Below, one piece after another: positions 7,076 to 7,797 of a stretch of DNA of 7,797 bases; positions within the stretch are counted from its first letter, which is position 1; every line of letters starts with the position of its first letter. The stretch spans positions 1 to 7,797 of the forward strand of contig QMTB01000065.1 in NCBI GenBank assembly GCA_003649845.1, given 5' to 3'. This DNA is from Thermoplasmata archaeon (GTDB taxonomy: Archaea > Thermoplasmatota > E2 > DHVEG-1). Under the pieces are notes generated by a model. That model saw only the letters and a program-made list of their open reading frames with translations, was not told the origin of the DNA and made no database searches. A program made the position numbers and the translations under genes.

Positions 7076-7678
7076 TCACTCTTCTTCTTTATCTATTTTA
7101 AAATGTAGTTCTACTTCTTTAACATCATCCACGCCTCTAAGTGATTTAATCATTCCAGTTACTGTTTGTATTATAAAATCCTTAGGAAATCTACCTAATG
7201 GAATTTTTTTACCATTAACTTTTAACTCTAAGAAATCAGCCATATATTTTTCCTCCGATATCTTATCTACTATTAGTTTAAGGATTTTTTCTTTATCACC
7301 ATTATAGGTTAAAACAGTGTTTTCTCTAATGGGGATATCTCCAAAACGGATCTTCTCAGTTGATATATCGTTTACCCCTTCAACAAGTATGACATCTATA
7401 TCATTTAGATAAATAATATGGTTCAATATGGAGGATAGATCTTCTCTATACTTTAAAATGAAAGTTGTTTCAGTTGTTGAAGATAGAGAGATAATCTTTG
7501 CACCTTTCTCACTATATCTCCAGGTATCTTTACCTTCTTTATCAATAGATACAGATTTATCTGTTATTTTAACTGCTGCAACCTTAAAATCTCTTTTAGT
7601 CAATTCTTCAATTAGATATTCTATAACTGCTGTTTTACCAGTATTGGAATAACCATAGAAACCTATAATGGTTGCCAT
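7076..7678 (-). CDS. mobB: MobB-type GTPase for molybdenum/tungsten cofactor synthesis, with C-terminal extension
   Basis: This is a 200-residue P-loop protein of the MobB family, whose members bind GTP and assist nucleotide attachment to molybdopterin. The Walker A motif GYSNTGKT is at 9-16. The family segment DKEGKDTWRYSEKGA (47-60) follows, and DVILVEG (95-101) is the Walker B-like strand with the conserved Glu-Gly. After the MobB core, residues about 148-195 form an extra region (LELKVNGKKIPLGRF, then TVTGMIKSLRGV) that E. coli MobB lacks and that I recall from other archaeal MobB-like proteins. The tail is acidic and charged. The ATG at 7678 is preferred; an in-frame TTG at 7681 is possible. 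No ribosome binding site is visible, so the mRNA may be leaderless. The gene converges on the AOR gene, which suggests a shared role in tungsten/molybdenum enzyme maturation. Confidence 0.88.
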   Translation of the reverse strand: MATIIGFYGYSNTGKTAVIEYLIEELTKRDFKVAAVKITDKSVSIDKEGKDTWRYSEKGAKIISLSSTTETTFILKYREDLSSILNHIIYLNDIDVILVEGVNDISTEKIRFGDIPIRENTVLTYNGDKEKILKLIVDKISEEKYMADFLELKVNGKKIPLGRFPKDFIIQTVTGMIKSLRGVDDVKEVELHFKIDKEEE

Positions 7679-7720
7679 CAAGATTAATTAATCAAGATTG
7701 AGTTAAATATTGGTTTCTAT
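7679..7720 (-). promoter_or_regulatory. mobB promoter with a 12-base palindrome at the start
   Basis: On the minus strand, GAAACC (BRE-like) is followed by ATATTTAA (7710-7703), which lies 25-32 bases before the ATG. That is the spacing expected for a leaderless archaeal transcript. Between this TATA element and the ATG lies the perfect palindrome GATTAATTAATC (7682-7693). An overlapping 9-base direct repeat ATCAAGATT occurs at 7677-7685 and 7691-7699. A protein bound here would block RNA polymerase, so it is a candidate operator. Confidence 0.45.
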
Positions 7721-7797
7721 TTCTCAATTGTATTATATCGAAATCATAGCGACTCTCGACTAGGTAACATTTTGATTCAGTTAAAATAGAAATAAAG
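7721..7797. other. Window end without a recognisable gene
   Basis: Neither strand shows an open frame of useful length. A GC-richer island (7749-7767) contains the direct repeat CGACT CT CGACT. The stretch could be upstream sequence of a gene that starts beyond the window. Confidence 0.4.

Noticed and set aside
7428..7652. Plus-strand open frame of 74 codons opposite mobB
   Set aside because: MobB motifs on the minus strand are clear, and the opposite frame shows no family pattern or ribosome binding site.
7750..7761. GC-rich island with repeated CGACT as a possible tRNA or other RNA gene
   Set aside because: No cloverleaf stems, T-loop or D-loop consensus fit around it; the repeat is only 5 bases.
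1..7797. CRISPR array, insertion sequence or prophage
   Set aside because: No regularly spaced repeats, transposase domains or terminal inverted repeats were seen on either strand.

Overview
The window looks like a piece of an AT-rich archaeal chromosome. The clearest marker is a complete archaeal-type CTP-dependent riboflavin kinase fused to a winged-helix domain. Supporting signs are a partial divergent gene resembling the archaeal/eukaryotic GTPase NOG1, TATA/BRE-like promoter sequences, a tungsten-type aldehyde:ferredoxin oxidoreductase (AOR), and arginine and isoleucine codons dominated by AGA/AGG and ATA, as is common in thermophiles. A finer placement cannot be read from the sequence. 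The bacterial-type genes (NAD+-dependent ligase LigA and the small cysteine-rich protein) share the codon style of their neighbours, so any transfer was either old or from a similar genome.

Layout. Positions 1-89 (minus) hold the start of a divergent gene. A shared promoter region (about 90-165) separates it from a tight plus-strand operon of four genes: ribK with its HTH domain (166-852), polX with its PHP domain (842-2554), ligA (2551-4557) and a 69-residue, eight-cysteine protein (4560-4769). The first three genes overlap one another by 11 and 4 bases, and the fourth follows after 2 bases, so they are almost certainly co-transcribed and translationally coupled. A 403-base AT-rich gap (4770-5172) follows. 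It carries a likely promoter for the next gene and, on the minus strand, a short coding-like stretch that may be a gene remnant. An AOR-family tungstoenzyme gene (5182-7050, plus) then converges on a mobB gene (7076-7678, minus). The last 119 bases hold the mobB promoter region and no recognisable gene.

How the genes work together. PolX (gap filling and 3' end processing) and LigA (nick sealing) form a natural last-two-steps module of base-excision or gap repair. LigA is the unusual member, because most archaea use ATP-dependent ligase. The first gene may be both the flavin kinase and a transcriptional regulator, which would place the repair module under a flavin-responsive protein; this is inference. 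The AOR and mobB pair points to tungsten/molybdenum pterin enzyme metabolism. All five main genes appear intact, with their key catalytic or metal-binding residues visible.
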